Positions 27,069 through 36,707 of a stretch of DNA of 64,000 bases are shown here, piece after piece. The stretch's first letter is position 1, and each line of letters begins with the position of its first letter. The translations under genes were made by a program, and so were the position numbers. The stretch spans positions 1-64,000 of the forward strand of contig FXAI01000015.1 in assembly GCA_900177435.1 (NCBI GenBank), in the 5' to 3' direction. The notes under the pieces were generated by a model. It searched no databases and was not told the origin of the DNA. It saw only the letters and a program-made list of their open reading frames with translations. The stretch comes from Alteromonadaceae bacterium Bs31 (lineage in GTDB: Bacteria; Pseudomonadota; Gammaproteobacteria; Pseudomonadales; Cellvibrionaceae).

Positions 27069-28463
27069 ATGAACAAGCAACGCTGGATTCCTTTTGCTGT
27101 CGCTTCCACTTTGGCACTTGCACCCTTAGGGCAAGCGAGCACTTTGGAAGAAATATACCAACAGGCACTTGAAAACGACCATACCTTTAAAGCCGCTCAA
27201 GCCAGCTATGAAGCCGGCAAGGAAAATAAAAAGCAAGGCAGAGCAGGCTTACTACCTAAAATTAACGCTGAAGGGAACTGGGCAGACAGTACCCGCGAAG
27301 AAAATGGTACCAGCGATAACCTGAACTCAACACCACCAGTACTCGGCCAGACAGTTGCCACGGAAGCGAACAATACGCGCACCGGCTACAAGGTAGCTCT
27401 GGTGCAACCATTATTTGATATGGCAGCCTGGCATACCTTCAAGCAGGCTGGAGCAGCAACGGATATCGCTGAAGCCGAATTTCACATTGCAGAGCAAAAC
27501 TTAATACTTCGCTCCGCTCAAGCCTATTTCGATGTACTGCAAGCGGTGGACAACCTGGAAACCGCAAGAGCAGAAGAAAATGCCTTTTCTCACCAACTGG
27601 AGCAAACACGTCAGCGTTTTGAGGTGGGATTAACAGCAATTACAGAAGTACACGAAGCTCAAGCTGTTTACGATTCTGCAACAGCAGAAAGACTGATCGC
27701 CGAAGGCCGCCTGGCAATCTCCTTTGAAGCCCTGGAAGTGATTACCGGCCGACCACAAGATGAGCTTTCACCACTAAAACAGGGCTTACCTGTTGCCGCA
27801 CCTGTACCCGCAGAGCGAAAAGCCTGGGTAGATATGGCCATGCAACATAACTATACCCTGCAGGTTGCCTCACTGAGTTCGGATGTTGCAAAATCATTTT
27901 CAAAGGCTCAAAAAGCAGGCCACTACCCAACCTTATCCGGCAGCATCTCTTACTCAGACTACAGCGACGATGGCGATAATACCGGGGCAAATTACGACCT
28001 GGCACAACAGGATCAAGCCATAGGCTTAACCCTTACTTTGCCCATTTACAACGGTGGCGGCGTTTCTGCCTCTCGCAGAAAAGCCGCACAGGAATATATC
28101 GCTGCGCGCGAACGCTACAACCAAACACAGCGCGACATAGTGCAGACCACTCGCTCTGTGCACCTGACAGTTGTAACCAGTGTGACAACTGTGAAAGCAC
28201 GTGCTCAGGCAATCACCTCCAACCGAAGTGCCCTTGAAGCCACTCAAGCAGGCTACGATGTGGGTACTCGAGATTTAGTGGACGTGCTGAACGCTCAACG
28301 GAATTTATACCGCGCTCAGCGAGATTACTACGATGCACTTTATGCCTATGTATTAAGCACCCTTCGTCTGAAAGAAGTCGCGGGCACCCTGTCTGCTCCA
28401 GACGTTAGCGAATTAAATAATTGGCTGGATATATCGCGCAAAGTTGAGCGCGAAGAAATCTAA
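27069..28463 (+). CDS. tolC: Outer-membrane channel TolC
   Basis: This 464-residue TolC trimer subunit carries a cleavable signal (MNKQRWIPFAVASTLALAPL, cut after GQAS) and the two homologous halves with the TolC hairpin patterns (LEEIYQQALENDHTFKAAQA; AYFDVLQAVDNLETARAEEN; DLVDVLNAQRNLYRAQRDY). It forms the exit duct for tripartite drug efflux and type I secretion. It is divergent from nudF, the enterobacterial position, so this is the housekeeping tolC, distinct from the fused channel at 13109-14902. A strong hairpin terminator follows 7 bp after the stop. Confidence 0.95.
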   Translation: MNKQRWIPFAVASTLALAPLGQASTLEEIYQQALENDHTFKAAQASYEAGKENKKQGRAGLLPKINAEGNWADSTREENGTSDNLNSTPPVLGQTVATEANNTRTGYKVALVQPLFDMAAWHTFKQAGAATDIAEAEFHIAEQNLILRSAQAYFDVLQAVDNLETARAEENAFSHQLEQTRQRFEVGLTAITEVHEAQAVYDSATAERLIAEGRLAISFEALEVITGRPQDELSPLKQGLPVAAPVPAERKAWVDMAMQHNYTLQVASLSSDVAKSFSKAQKAGHYPTLSGSISYSDYSDDGDNTGANYDLAQQDQAIGLTLTLPIYNGGGVSASRRKAAQEYIAARERYNQTQRDIVQTTRSVHLTVVTSVTTVKARAQAITSNRSALEATQAGYDVGTRDLVDVLNAQRNLYRAQRDYYDALYAYVLSTLRLKEVAGTLSAPDVSELNNWLDISRKVEREEI

Positions 28464-28470
28464 TACCTGA

Positions 28471-28494
28471 GGGAGCAGCTTCGCTGCTCCCTTT
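28471..28494 (+). terminator. Terminator of tolC
   Basis: Perfect 9-bp stem GGGAGCAGC (28471-28479) and GCTGCTCCC (28483-28491), loop TTC, then TTTC. It ends only 10 nt before the next start codon, so the downstream gene needs its own promoter or relies on read-through. Confidence 0.85.
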
Positions 28495-28504
28495 CATCTC
28501 CCGA

Positions 28505-29476
28505 ATGCCCAGCCTCTCCGACAGCCCGCCACATCGCGCCGACAACATAAGCGCCGTCGATATAAGTCAGGCAATTTCCCTCGGTACTCAGCGCTACTTT
28601 GACGGGTGCCGCAATAGAGTTCCTGCTTTTGTAAAAGAGCATTTTTTGTTTCCAGGCAGCTGGCACACCAACCGCGTTGCTCTTGGCTGGGACTTACTGC
28701 GTGCACCGCTGAACCTGTTTTGGGCGCCAGTGTATGCCTTCACCAGCATTCTTCGGTTTTTTTTGAACAAAGCCGGCCACGTTAAAACCGCCTCGCTATT
28801 AAAGTATGTACCTGAAGGTTTCACTACCGAGGTGCAAAAAAAACTTGCCGTTGAACTATACAGCGGCTTGCTAAAATTGGACTGCGAGCAAAGCAAGCTG
28901 GAGCGCTGCATCTCTGAAGCACTACAGGAGCTTTACGCCGATAGCCACGGAAAAGCAACTGCAGACATTAGTCAAAAAATCCAATCACTGGTACATGAAG
29001 CAATACAGCAGTATCGCATTACTCGTACCGCCACCTCAGACATTACCAATACTATCACCAGCACACTGCTAGGCGCTTTTGCCTTTTATAAATTTACACC
29101 CGGAGGGATAGGCATTGGAATTGTGCTGGCTACGCTGCTGGCAAAATTTTTCGCAGTTAAGGATTTTTTTCTAGGAGAGACTCTGGGAAATATTTATTTT
29201 TATTTTTTTCCCCCAGAGCCTGCATTCTCACTGGCGATATACAGCACCCTGACAGTGATGGCTGTGCTATCAATATTTGCTTCTTTTTCTGGGCTCATCA
29301 CAGACCCCATTCAAGCCGCCTTTAAACTTCATCACAAGCGGCTCTATAATATGCTCGATCATTTAGAGCGTGATTTTTTACATGAGCAAGGAGTAAACTC
29401 TTACTATCCCAAAGATCAGTATATTGCTCGCTTACTGGATGTATTTGATCTGGTTAAATCTAATTTCCGCTATTAA
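28505..29476 (+). CDS. Conserved membrane protein of unknown function
   Basis: This 323-residue protein has a soluble N-terminal half with RVPAFVKEHF and ALGWDLLRAPLNLFWAPVYA, then hydrophobic stretches at about 175-215 and 235-265 (FSLAIYSTLTVMAVLSIFASF), and ends in a helical polar tail. The N-terminal motifs resemble what is annotated as DUF6635, from memory and unchecked. There is no signal peptide and no catalytic motif. No ribosome-binding site precedes the ATG, which lies only 10 nt after the tolC terminator, so the true start could be a little downstream. Its neighbours tolC and lpxC give no clear context. Confidence 0.7.
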   Translation: MPSLSDSPPHRADNISAVDISQAISLGTQRYFDGCRNRVPAFVKEHFLFPGSWHTNRVALGWDLLRAPLNLFWAPVYAFTSILRFFLNKAGHVKTASLLKYVPEGFTTEVQKKLAVELYSGLLKLDCEQSKLERCISEALQELYADSHGKATADISQKIQSLVHEAIQQYRITRTATSDITNTITSTLLGAFAFYKFTPGGIGIGIVLATLLAKFFAVKDFFLGETLGNIYFYFFPPEPAFSLAIYSTLTVMAVLSIFASFSGLITDPIQAAFKLHHKRLYNMLDHLERDFLHEQGVNSYYPKDQYIARLLDVFDLVKSNFRY

Positions 29477-29510
29477 CCGGTCGACTGAATTTGTCGAGCG
29501 AACAACAGAA

Positions 29511-30452
29511 CTATGAATTGACGGCATGTACTAAGCGGGCCTTCCAAAAAGCTTCCGCTTGGCGCAAGGTCATGTACATACGCGACTGCTCATTCGTCAT
29601 TAGCTCTCGCAGCAGAAGATTGTTTAGGTGATGGCCAGAGCAGCGCCCGCTAAACTGGCCGATTATATAGCCCCCCGCAAGCGCTAGATCGCCAACTGCA
29701 TCTAGAAATTTGTGGCGAACAAATTCATCTCTGTGACGCAAGCCTTCCATATTTACTATTTTTGAGTCGGAAATAAGAATGGCATTGCACAGCGAGCTGC
29801 CCTGAGCAAAGCCCAGTTCTTTAAGGGTTTCTACCTGCTCTTCAAATCCAAAGGTACGCGCATTGGCAATTTCTTTGTCGAAAATACCCTGAGTAAGCGG
29901 CAGAGAAAGCTTCTGACGGCCAATAATTTCTGAATCAAAATCGATTTCCATATCTATCCACGGCACCGGAGAAGGCTCCAAACTGGCCGAACGATTACTC
30001 TCGGACACCGATACCGTTTGGCGAATTAACACAGCGCGTCTCTCGGCCTTTTGCTGCACCGTTCCCAAACGTTTGATAATGTCTACAAAGGGCTTGGAGC
30101 TGCCGTCCATAATCGGCACTTCCGGCGCGTCAAGCACAATAAGCGCGTTATCAACACCACAGGAGTGCAAAGCCGCCAGCAGGTGTTCTATGGTACTTAC
30201 CCTCACTCCCATGCTATTGGAAATAGTGGTGGAAAGATGAGTATCCGTTACCATGTACCAGCGAGCAGGTATTTCGTTCTTTGAGCCATGCACGTCTCTT
30301 CGAACAAATAAGTAGCCGGTTTCGGCCTCAGCAGGCATCACGGTCATCACCACTTTAAGCCCGCTATGCAAGCCACGGCCGACACAAGTGAATGAATCAG
30401 CCAGGGTGTGCTGAAAATAGGACAGTCCAGTGTTCTGAAATTTATCGCTCAT
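29511..30452 (-). CDS. lpxC: UDP-3-O-acyl-GlcNAc deacetylase (LpxC), isolated copy
   Basis: This 313-residue zinc amidase carries out the committed step of lipid A synthesis. The zinc ligands are present: His in STIEHLLAAL, His and Asp in VRHKFLDAVGDLAL, and the catalytic His in CSGHHLNN. DAPEVPIMDGSS is intact. In gammaproteobacteria lpxC normally ends the dcw cell-division cluster after ftsZ; this gene stands alone between a membrane protein and an AraC regulator. Its wording (EIPARW, IGRQKLSL, ARTFGFEEQVETLKELG) is closer to the alphaproteobacterial type, from memory, so it may be a second, transferred copy. ATG with AGAGG about 12 nt upstream. Confidence 0.85.
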   Translation of the reverse strand: MSDKFQNTGLSYFQHTLADSFTCVGRGLHSGLKVVMTVMPAEAETGYLFVRRDVHGSKNEIPARWYMVTDTHLSTTISNSMGVRVSTIEHLLAALHSCGVDNALIVLDAPEVPIMDGSSKPFVDIIKRLGTVQQKAERRAVLIRQTVSVSESNRSASLEPSPVPWIDMEIDFDSEIIGRQKLSLPLTQGIFDKEIANARTFGFEEQVETLKELGFAQGSSLCNAILISDSKIVNMEGLRHRDEFVRHKFLDAVGDLALAGGYIIGQFSGRCSGHHLNNLLLRELMTNEQSRMYMTLRQAEAFWKARLVHAVNS

Positions 30453-30605
30453 GTTTTTGGCCTCTGTGACTTTGTGCGTAATAAATGTAAGTAACTCGAT
30501 GAATTGAGAATACTCAGCACAACTCGGCTAGAATTGACTCCAAGCGACAAGCCCTTGACCAATATGATTTGGAACTAAAAGGCGCCTTAAAAAAGGAAGT
30601 AATAG
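30453..30605. promoter_or_regulatory. Divergent promoter region of lpxC and the AraC regulator
   Basis: This 153-bp gap separates two divergent starts. The plus gene has AAGGAAG before its ATG. An AraC-family protein next to a divergent gene often controls it, so an operator here is plausible; none was identified. Confidence 0.35.
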
Positions 30606-31625
30606 ATGACATCAACCACACTCACATCCTGGGCATTGTTGATATGGCAGAGCCTGCAGGAAAAAGGGATTAACCCTAGGCCTTTTTTTACCCAGGCAGG
30701 CCTTGACCCGGCAAAGCTGGGAGATGGCAACGCGCGCTACCCAGTAAATCGCATGCATAAGCTATGGACGTCTCTGGAAACCCTCGACGATGAATATATT
30801 GGCATTACTGTTGGTCAGCACTGGAGTCCTACCACGTTTCACGCGCTGGGCTTTGCCTGGCTGGCCAGCAACTCCCTAGCCCAAGCAATGCAGCGCATCG
30901 GTCGCTATAGCCGACTAGTGAACAATGCTTTCTACACAAGCTTTACAGCCGAAGGCTCGCACTATCGCTTTGAGGTCAGCACCACAGAGAACAAAAAATT
31001 CCTCCACCCTTTCGGCGCAGACGCCGGTGCCGCAGCAATATTGAAAATGTGCAGGATGCTATGCGGAGAGGATTTCAGCCCGGTGGAAATTTACGCAGTA
31101 AGACCACCTTCTGCAGGCATGCGTCAACTGGAAGATTTATATCGCAGACCCATTCATTACAACAGCCCTCACGCCAGCTGGATAATTGACAGGTTCGACG
31201 CAGAAAGAAGCATTGCTAGTGGCAATAGCGAGCTGGCGAGAATCAATGAGCAGATCGCAGACAAGGCTCTTGCGCGCCTGGAAAAAAATGATGTAGCGGG
31301 GCAGGTAAAGCAATATATTATGGAGGCGCTGCCCTCTGGTGAAGTGGACGAACACGCTGTGGCAAGTGAACTCGGCCTGAGCGTGAGAAGCTTGCAGCGT
31401 AAGTTGAGTGAGGAAAAACTAACTTTCTCAAAAATGGTGGCAGAAATCCGCCAGTCGCTAGCACTGCACTATATCGATGAGAGCCATTTGTCCCTGAATG
31501 AAATTGGCTATCTTCTGGGGTTTTCTGAACAAGCCAGCTTTACTCGCGCATTCAAACGCTGGACAGGACATAGTCCCAGCCAATACCGAAAGCAGCGCCC
31601 GGAACAAGCACTGGGCGCAGCCTAA
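30606..31625 (+). CDS. AraC-family transcriptional regulator
   Basis: This 339-residue regulator has an N-terminal ligand-sensing domain of the type found in OruR/ArgR-like AraC proteins (residues about 20-210; RYPVNRMHKLWTSLE, HALGFAWLASNSLAQAM) and a C-terminal AraC helix-turn-helix domain at about 235-335 (VASELGLSVRSLQRKLSEE; IGYLLGFSEQASFTRAFKRW; GHSPSQYR). It is cytoplasmic. It is divergent from the isolated lpxC and may regulate it. The effector is unknown. It converges on tex with only 5 bp between the two stop codons. Confidence 0.9.
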   Translation: MTSTTLTSWALLIWQSLQEKGINPRPFFTQAGLDPAKLGDGNARYPVNRMHKLWTSLETLDDEYIGITVGQHWSPTTFHALGFAWLASNSLAQAMQRIGRYSRLVNNAFYTSFTAEGSHYRFEVSTTENKKFLHPFGADAGAAAILKMCRMLCGEDFSPVEIYAVRPPSAGMRQLEDLYRRPIHYNSPHASWIIDRFDAERSIASGNSELARINEQIADKALARLEKNDVAGQVKQYIMEALPSGEVDEHAVASELGLSVRSLQRKLSEEKLTFSKMVAEIRQSLALHYIDESHLSLNEIGYLLGFSEQASFTRAFKRWTGHSPSQYRKQRPEQALGAA

Positions 31626-31630
31626 GAGCA

Positions 31631-33931
31631 TTAAGATTTTTTCTTTTTCGCCGCGGCCTCAAATAGTGCGGCCATCGTTCCCTGTTTGGCCGGGGCTTGC
31701 TGCTGAGGCTTTCGCTTAATCGCCGAACCAGTTTTTTTCGCCGCCGCTTTTTCACCAGGCACATCATCCATGCGCATACTCATAGCAATGCGCTTGCGCT
31801 CCACATCTACTTCCATAACTTTTACTTTGACAATATCTCCGGCTTTAACCACATCGCGCGGATCTTTTACGAAGGTATTCGAGAGAGCTGATATGTGCAC
31901 TAGCCCATCCTGATGGACGCCCACATCAACAAAGGCACCGAAATTAGTGACATTGGTTACTGTACCTTCAAGCACCATACCCTCATGTAAATCGGAGATT
32001 TTTTCCACCCCTTCCTGGAATTGCGCAGTTTTAAATTCCGGGCGAGGGTCTCGGCCGGGTTTATCCAGCTCACTAAGAATATCTGTAACGGTAGGCACAC
32101 CGAATTGCTCATCGGTGTAATCGTTGGCGCTGAGAGAGCGCAAAAACCCGGTATCACCAATTAGGCCCTTTATTTCCCGGCTATTTTTTTCCGCTATTCG
32201 CTCCACCACCGCATAGGCCTCTGGGTGTACGCCGGAAGCATCAAGTGGGTTTTCACCGCTAGCGATACGTAAAAAACCTGCCGCCTGCTCAAAAGCTTTT
32301 TCGCCCAAACGAGCCACTTTTAAAAACTGCTTACGGTTTTTAAAAGGACCATTCTGATTTCGAAAATCAACCAGATTATTGGCTACCGTTGAATTTAAAC
32401 CGGAAACACGTGCAAGCAAAGGAGCCGACGCGGTATTTACTTCCACCCCTACACCATTTACACAATCTTCCACCACCGCATTCAAGGCCTTTGCCAAACG
32501 TGTTTGAGAAACATCGTGCTGGTACTGGCCTACGCCAATGGATTTAGGCTCTATTTTAACCAGTTCTGCCAGTGGGTCTTGTAAACGCCGAGCGATGGAA
32601 ACCGCTCCACGTATGGTGACGTCCAGGTCCGGGAATTCTTTCGCAGCAAATTCAGAAGCGGAATACACCGATGCGCCCGCTTCGTTTACCACTACTTTTT
32701 GAGCCTTAATATCTTTGTGGTTTTTTAAAATTTCGCCAACAAAATTGTCTGTCTCCCGGCTAGCCGTTCCGTTTCCGATCGCAATTAAACCCACATTGTG
32801 TTTTTTACACAGGGCAACAATTACCGCTTCTGCTTCCTGCACTCGGTTTTGCGGAGGCGTTGGAAATATCGCGCAGTGATCAAGCATTTGGCCTGTAGCA
32901 TCCACCACCGCCACTTTTACACCTGTGCGCAAACCGGGATCCAGACCGATGGTGGCTTTTTGCCCAGCAGGGGCCGCCAGCAATAAGTCTTTCAGGTTAC
33001 TGGCGAAGACGTCTATGGCTCCAGCTTCGGCCCGTTCGCGCAGATCACCCAGCAAATCGGTTTCCAGGTGGGTATGCAATTTAATTCGCCAGGTCCAGCG
33101 TACGACTTCTGCCAACCAGTCATCTGCCGCTCGCCCTTCATGCTTTATTTGCTGTTGCTCAGCTATCATCAGCTCGCAGGGGTGAACCTTGCGAGGCTGC
33201 TCCTCATCGTGGGGTAGATCCAGCACCACGCTGAGCACCCCCTCATTCCTTCCCCTGAATATTGCCAAAGCTCGATGGGAGGGAATTTTGCCAATGGCTT
33301 CGCTGTATTCAAAATAGTCACGAAACTTTGCACCTTCTCGCTCCTTACCCTCAACGACCTTTGTCTGCAAATGGGCTTCGGCGCTAAGGTAATTTCTGAG
33401 CCTGTCGAGCAGCACAGCATCTTCGCTAAAACGCTCCATCAAAATGTGCTTGGCTCCATCAAGCGCAGCTTTGCTATCCTCGATTTTGCACTCGGGATTA
33501 ATAAAGCGCTGTGCCTCCTGTTCGGGCTGTTTTTCAGGCTGCGCTAAGAGCAGCTCGGCCAAAGGCTCCAAACCGGCCTCCCGGGCAATTTGTGCTTTGG
33601 TTCGGCGTTTGGGCTTATAAGGAAGATAAAGATCCTCTAGCAGTGTCTTGGTTTCCGCCGCGCGAATTTGTGCTTCCAGGGCTGGTGTCAGTTTCTCCTG
33701 CTCTTTGATGGAGGCGAGAATAGTCTCCCTGCGATCTTCCAGCTCCCTCAAGTAACCAAGCCTCTGCTCCAACTGTCGCAGCTGACTGTCGTCCAGGCCC
33801 CCGGTAACTTCTTTGCGATAGCGGGAAATAAAGGGCACAGTGGCGCCCTCATCCAAAAGTACTACGGCAGCGCTCACTTGGCGCTCTTGTACATTCAATT
33901 CCTGGGCAATACGTGTATTGATGCTACTCAT
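31631..33931 (-). CDS. tex: Transcription accessory protein Tex (S1 RNA-binding)
   Basis: Tex is a conserved nucleic-acid-binding protein. Visible domains are an N-terminal helical region ([30 protein letters not shown]), a YqgF-like RNase-H fold ([27 protein letters not shown]), tandem helix-hairpin-helix motifs ([20 protein letters not shown]) and a C-terminal S1 domain ([20 protein letters not shown]). The tail is Lys-rich. The start at 33931 is chosen because it gives the family N-terminus [12 protein letters not shown]-like; a further in-frame ATG at 33973 would add 14 unlike residues. Length is then 766 residues. It is involved in transcription and RNA stability; the exact role is not settled. 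Confidence 0.95.
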   Translation of the reverse strand: MSSINTRIAQELNVQERQVSAAVVLLDEGATVPFISRYRKEVTGGLDDSQLRQLEQRLGYLRELEDRRETILASIKEQEKLTPALEAQIRAAETKTLLEDLYLPYKPKRRTKAQIAREAGLEPLAELLLAQPEKQPEQEAQRFINPECKIEDSKAALDGAKHILMERFSEDAVLLDRLRNYLSAEAHLQTKVVEGKEREGAKFRDYFEYSEAIGKIPSHRALAIFRGRNEGVLSVVLDLPHDEEQPRKVHPCELMIAEQQQIKHEGRAADDWLAEVVRWTWRIKLHTHLETDLLGDLRERAEAGAIDVFASNLKDLLLAAPAGQKATIGLDPGLRTGVKVAVVDATGQMLDHCAIFPTPPQNRVQEAEAVIVALCKKHNVGLIAIGNGTASRETDNFVGEILKNHKDIKAQKVVVNEAGASVYSASEFAAKEFPDLDVTIRGAVSIARRLQDPLAELVKIEPKSIGVGQYQHDVSQTRLAKALNAVVEDCVNGVGVEVNTASAPLLARVSGLNSTVANNLVDFRNQNGPFKNRKQFLKVARLGEKAFEQAAGFLRIASGENPLDASGVHPEAYAVVERIAEKNSREIKGLIGDTGFLRSLSANDYTDEQFGVPTVTDILSELDKPGRDPRPEFKTAQFQEGVEKISDLHEGMVLEGTVTNVTNFGAFVDVGVHQDGLVHISALSNTFVKDPRDVVKAGDIVKVKVMEVDVERKRIAMSMRMDDVPGEKAAAKKTGSAIKRKPQQQAPAKQGTMAALFEAAAKKKKS

Positions 33932-34644
33932 AAGGACTTGGCTATAACTTTCGATGAAAAAAAGGGTGGGCATTATGGGGAATTGGACAAGGGAATGCCA
34001 GCATTCTCAGGCGCTGTACTCTGACGCGAAAAGCGATGAATAATACTTTGCAGAATATCATTCTGCGCCAAGAGCAGTTCAGTAATGACTCCGCCCTCCT
34101 TTACTTTAAACGCTCAGATTACTGCCAAAAATAAGCCGCACAATAAGCAAGGAAAAGACACGAGGCAAACTGTCGCCAAAATCAAAAATGCGTTATTTTT
34201 TAAGCACTTTCCAACACTTCTTAACAAATCTTCAACGCTAATTTAAATGTTTTTGCGATCAGCTTCTCATGCTCACATAGTTAGGCTTGATTGGCTTACC
34301 CACTCTGACAAAATCCTTTTTGGTCTTAACTGGCCAGGCAAAAGTATATAGGGCACCAAAACAAGCAGTTTGCACGTCGGTTATTTGTATAACGGTTAAT
34401 GGGTGGAGAGTCGCGCGCACGGGCATTGGCCGTCCAGTGGTATCTACCTAAGTCCAATTAAAAAATTGGGCTCAGGTATGCACGGATACAGCACTACATC
34501 ACACTTTTTGACTATGGCGTACAGTTCATTTATTAATCAGCTTTTCTGTTAACTTATGCACACCTAGTACCTAGGCATTAGATTACACTTGTTAAAAACA
34601 AGACAAAAGCATTATTTTAGTAACAGAATTTTAGAGGTATCCAG
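33932..34644. other. Long non-coding stretch before a PT-rich lipoprotein gene
   Basis: About 700 bp, AT-rich, without a supported gene. It holds a hairpin at 34446-34477 (ACCTAAGTCCAATT paired to AATTGGGCTCAGGT, loop AAAA) with no T-run, so probably not a terminator. Promoters for tex (minus) and the lipoprotein gene (plus, AGAGG before the ATG) must lie here. A small RNA cannot be excluded. Confidence 0.4.
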
Positions 34645-35946
34645 ATGAACTTATTTCGATTGACGGCGGGCGCCCTGATCTGCTCTTCGCTCATTGCTTG
34701 CGGCGGAGCGGTGGAAGACACAAATGTACAAAATCTTTTGCCGGATGTAACAACACCAGCGACGGAGCCAACCAGCGCGCCAGCGCCAAAGCCAGGCCCC
34801 AGCACTCCAACCGAAGCACCAGAACCCACCCTGACCCCAACAACAACTGCACCGGCGCCGAGCTCAGCCCCCACACAAGCGCCTGCACCAATACCCACAC
34901 AGGCGCCTGCACCAACCTCGGGACCTACGGCAGCGCCAGCACCCACTGCTGTACCAACAGGTGTATCCACTCCAGACCCAACGGATGAACCAGCGCCAAC
35001 ACTAGCACCTTCAGCGGAGCCAACCCCGCTTCCTGAAATAAGCGCCAGTGCATACCAAGAAGGCAACCTGCCAGAACACGCCTTCGATGGTGATGCAAAC
35101 ACTCGCTGGTCTGCTCTTGGCACCGGAAATTGGCTTCAGTACGATTTTACTGCCCCCACGACCATAGGCAGTGTAGAGATATCTTTTCTCAACGGTGACA
35201 CCCGCGCAGCCTTTTTTAATCTGGAACTATCAGACAACGGCGAAGATTGGGATACTGTCTTCACAGGCCAAAGCAGCGGTACCAGCAACTTGCCCGAAAC
35301 GTTCTCGTTTCCGGCTCAATCCGCTCGCTACTTCAGGTATTCTGGCTTTGGAAATAGCGTCAACGATTGGAACAGCGTAATTGAAATAGTGTTTTACAGC
35401 ACCAGCTGGCCAACGCCAGAGCCTTCCGCCACGCCAGAGCCTACAGCGCAACCCACTGCAGTTCCAACAAGCTCACCAAGCCCAGAGCCCACTGCGGAAC
35501 CTACTATAGCTCCAACAAGCTCTCCAAGCCCGGCTCCCACTGCAGAACCAACTATAGCTCCGACAGCGACTCCAACGCCTCTGCCATCGGCAACGCCTAC
35601 TCCAACCAACGCACCTACTCCAACACCAACACCGACGCCAACACCGACGCCAACACCGACGCCAACATCAGGTCCAACGGTATCAGCCTTGGTTGAGTGG
35701 TCCATTCCCTCTACACGAGAAAACGGGGACGACTTACCACTCAGTGAGATTGGCGGATACGAGATCATGTTTAAGAAAAGTGGTGACAGTCTTTACCAGA
35801 CCATGGTTGTAACCAACCAAAACCAGTCTGAATACGTACTGACTAACCTTGTTGCGGGCGAATATGAAGTTAGTGTCGCCACCTTCGATACAGACGGCCT
35901 CTACTCAGACTATTCAGCGCCAGTTCTTACAACTCTTGGTCTTTAA
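34645..35946 (+). CDS. Lipoprotein with F5/8 type C-like domain and PT-rich linkers
   Basis: This 433-residue lipoprotein has a lipobox (SSLIAC, Cys19), a Pro/Thr-rich linker at about 35-125, an F5/8 type C (discoidin, CBM32-like) domain at about 130-250 ([40 protein letters not shown]), a second Pro/Thr linker at about 252-345, and a Fn3-like C-terminal domain at about 347-433 ([22 protein letters not shown]). Discoidin domains bind carbohydrates or surfaces. It lies just before a second lipoprotein with the same C-terminal domain. Role in polysaccharide binding is inference; anchoring in the outer membrane is expected. Confidence 0.85.
   Translation: MNLFRLTAGALICSSLIACGGAVEDTNVQNLLPDVTTPATEPTSAPAPKPGPSTPTEAPEPTLTPTTTAPAPSSAPTQAPAPIPTQAPAPTSGPTAAPAPTAVPTGVSTPDPTDEPAPTLAPSAEPTPLPEISASAYQEGNLPEHAFDGDANTRWSALGTGNWLQYDFTAPTTIGSVEISFLNGDTRAAFFNLELSDNGEDWDTVFTGQSSGTSNLPETFSFPAQSARYFRYSGFGNSVNDWNSVIEIVFYSTSWPTPEPSATPEPTAQPTAVPTSSPSPEPTAEPTIAPTSSPSPAPTAEPTIAPTATPTPLPSATPTPTNAPTPTPTPTPTPTPTPTPTSGPTVSALVEWSIPSTRENGDDLPLSEIGGYEIMFKKSGDSLYQTMVVTNQNQSEYVLTNLVAGEYEVSVATFDTDGLYSDYSAPVLTTLGL
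35626..35667 (+). repeat. 12-bp tandem repeat in the PT linker
   Basis: The unit CCAACACCGACG occurs three and a half times (35626-35637, 35638-35649, 35650-35661, then a partial copy). It encodes alternating Pro-Thr in frame, so copy-number change would lengthen or shorten the linker without breaking the protein. Confidence 0.85.
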
Positions 35947-35957
35947 ATAAGTGACAA

Positions 35958-35988
35958 AGGGAGCATGGAGAAGCTCCCTAAAGCTTTT
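35958..35988 (+). terminator. Possible terminator after the discoidin lipoprotein
   Basis: AGGGAGC (35958-35964) pairs with GCTCCCT (35973-35979), loop of 8 nt, followed by AAAGCTTTT. The stem is good but the T-run is short. Confidence 0.5.
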
Positions 35989-36149
35989 AAGCTAGGCCCT
36001 GGCACCATCAGACCTGACCATTAAACGAACGACGCGTACAAATTTTAACAACTATTAAGCACTAAAAATGAAGAAATGTTAAATAGCCCGCATCTATAAT
36101 GGGACTTCATCGCTAGAATTAATAGACATTAGTTGTTTAGAGCCCAGCC

Positions 36150-36671
36150 ATGCATTTTTCGCCAAAATCGATTACTTATATTACTACAGCTTCAATAATG
36201 AGCTTGCTGCTATCAGCTTGTGGCAGCGGCGGTGGATCCGAAGACCCCTTTCTTCCCCCCGGACAAGACAACGGTTCAAGCTCATCGTCTTCAAGCAACT
36301 CGAGTTCTTCCTCAAACAGCTCCAGCTCGTCTTCGGGCTCAGCGAATTCAAGTTCGTCGAGCTCAAGTAGTTCAAGTTCGAGCTCCAGTAGCGGCCAGCC
36401 AATTCATTCGGCTCAGATCGAGTGGGACATACCCTCCACAAGGGCAAATGGTGAAGACCTAAGCTTGAGCGAAATTGGTGGCTATGAAATTTATTACCGA
36501 AGAGACGGCTCCACTGAAGGGGCTACAGTGGTTATATCCGATCAAAATAGAGACGATTACCTGATCGAGAACCTGGTGGCAGGGTCATACACAGTTCAAG
36601 TTGCGGCTTTTGATACGGATGGGCTGTACAGCGATTACTCGCAGCCAGCCCAAGCCAGTATAGGAGAGTGA
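36150..36671 (+). CDS. Lipoprotein with serine linker and Fn3-like domain
   Basis: This 173-residue lipoprotein has a lipobox (LLLSAC, Cys24), a Ser/Asn linker at about 42-82, and one C-terminal domain at about 85-173 ([42 protein letters not shown]). The domain is a clear paralog of the C-terminal domain of the preceding lipoprotein, where the same sequence ends the protein. Serine linkers of this sort are typical of Cellvibrionaceae surface proteins. Function is unknown; a structural or binding module on the cell surface is likely. No strong ribosome-binding site is visible. Confidence 0.82.
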   Translation: MHFSPKSITYITTASIMSLLLSACGSGGGSEDPFLPPGQDNGSSSSSSSNSSSSSNSSSSSSGSANSSSSSSSSSSSSSSSGQPIHSAQIEWDIPSTRANGEDLSLSEIGGYEIYYRRDGSTEGATVVISDQNRDDYLIENLVAGSYTVQVAAFDTDGLYSDYSQPAQASIGE

Positions 36672-36696
36672 GCGATCAACTGGCTTGATCACTCAC
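36668..36696. terminator. Hairpin between the lipoprotein gene and the MarR gene
   Basis: GTGAGCGATCAA (36668-36679) pairs with TTGATCACTCAC (36685-36696), one mismatch, loop of 5 nt. It spans the stop codon of the plus gene and lies before the end of the convergent MarR gene. There is no T-run, so termination is uncertain. Confidence 0.4.
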
Positions 36697-36707
36697 AGAG
36701 CGATTAA

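Noticed and set aside
35394-35768. Gly/Val-rich minus-strand frame
   Set aside because: It is the antisense of the Pro/Thr linker repeats and has no start signal.
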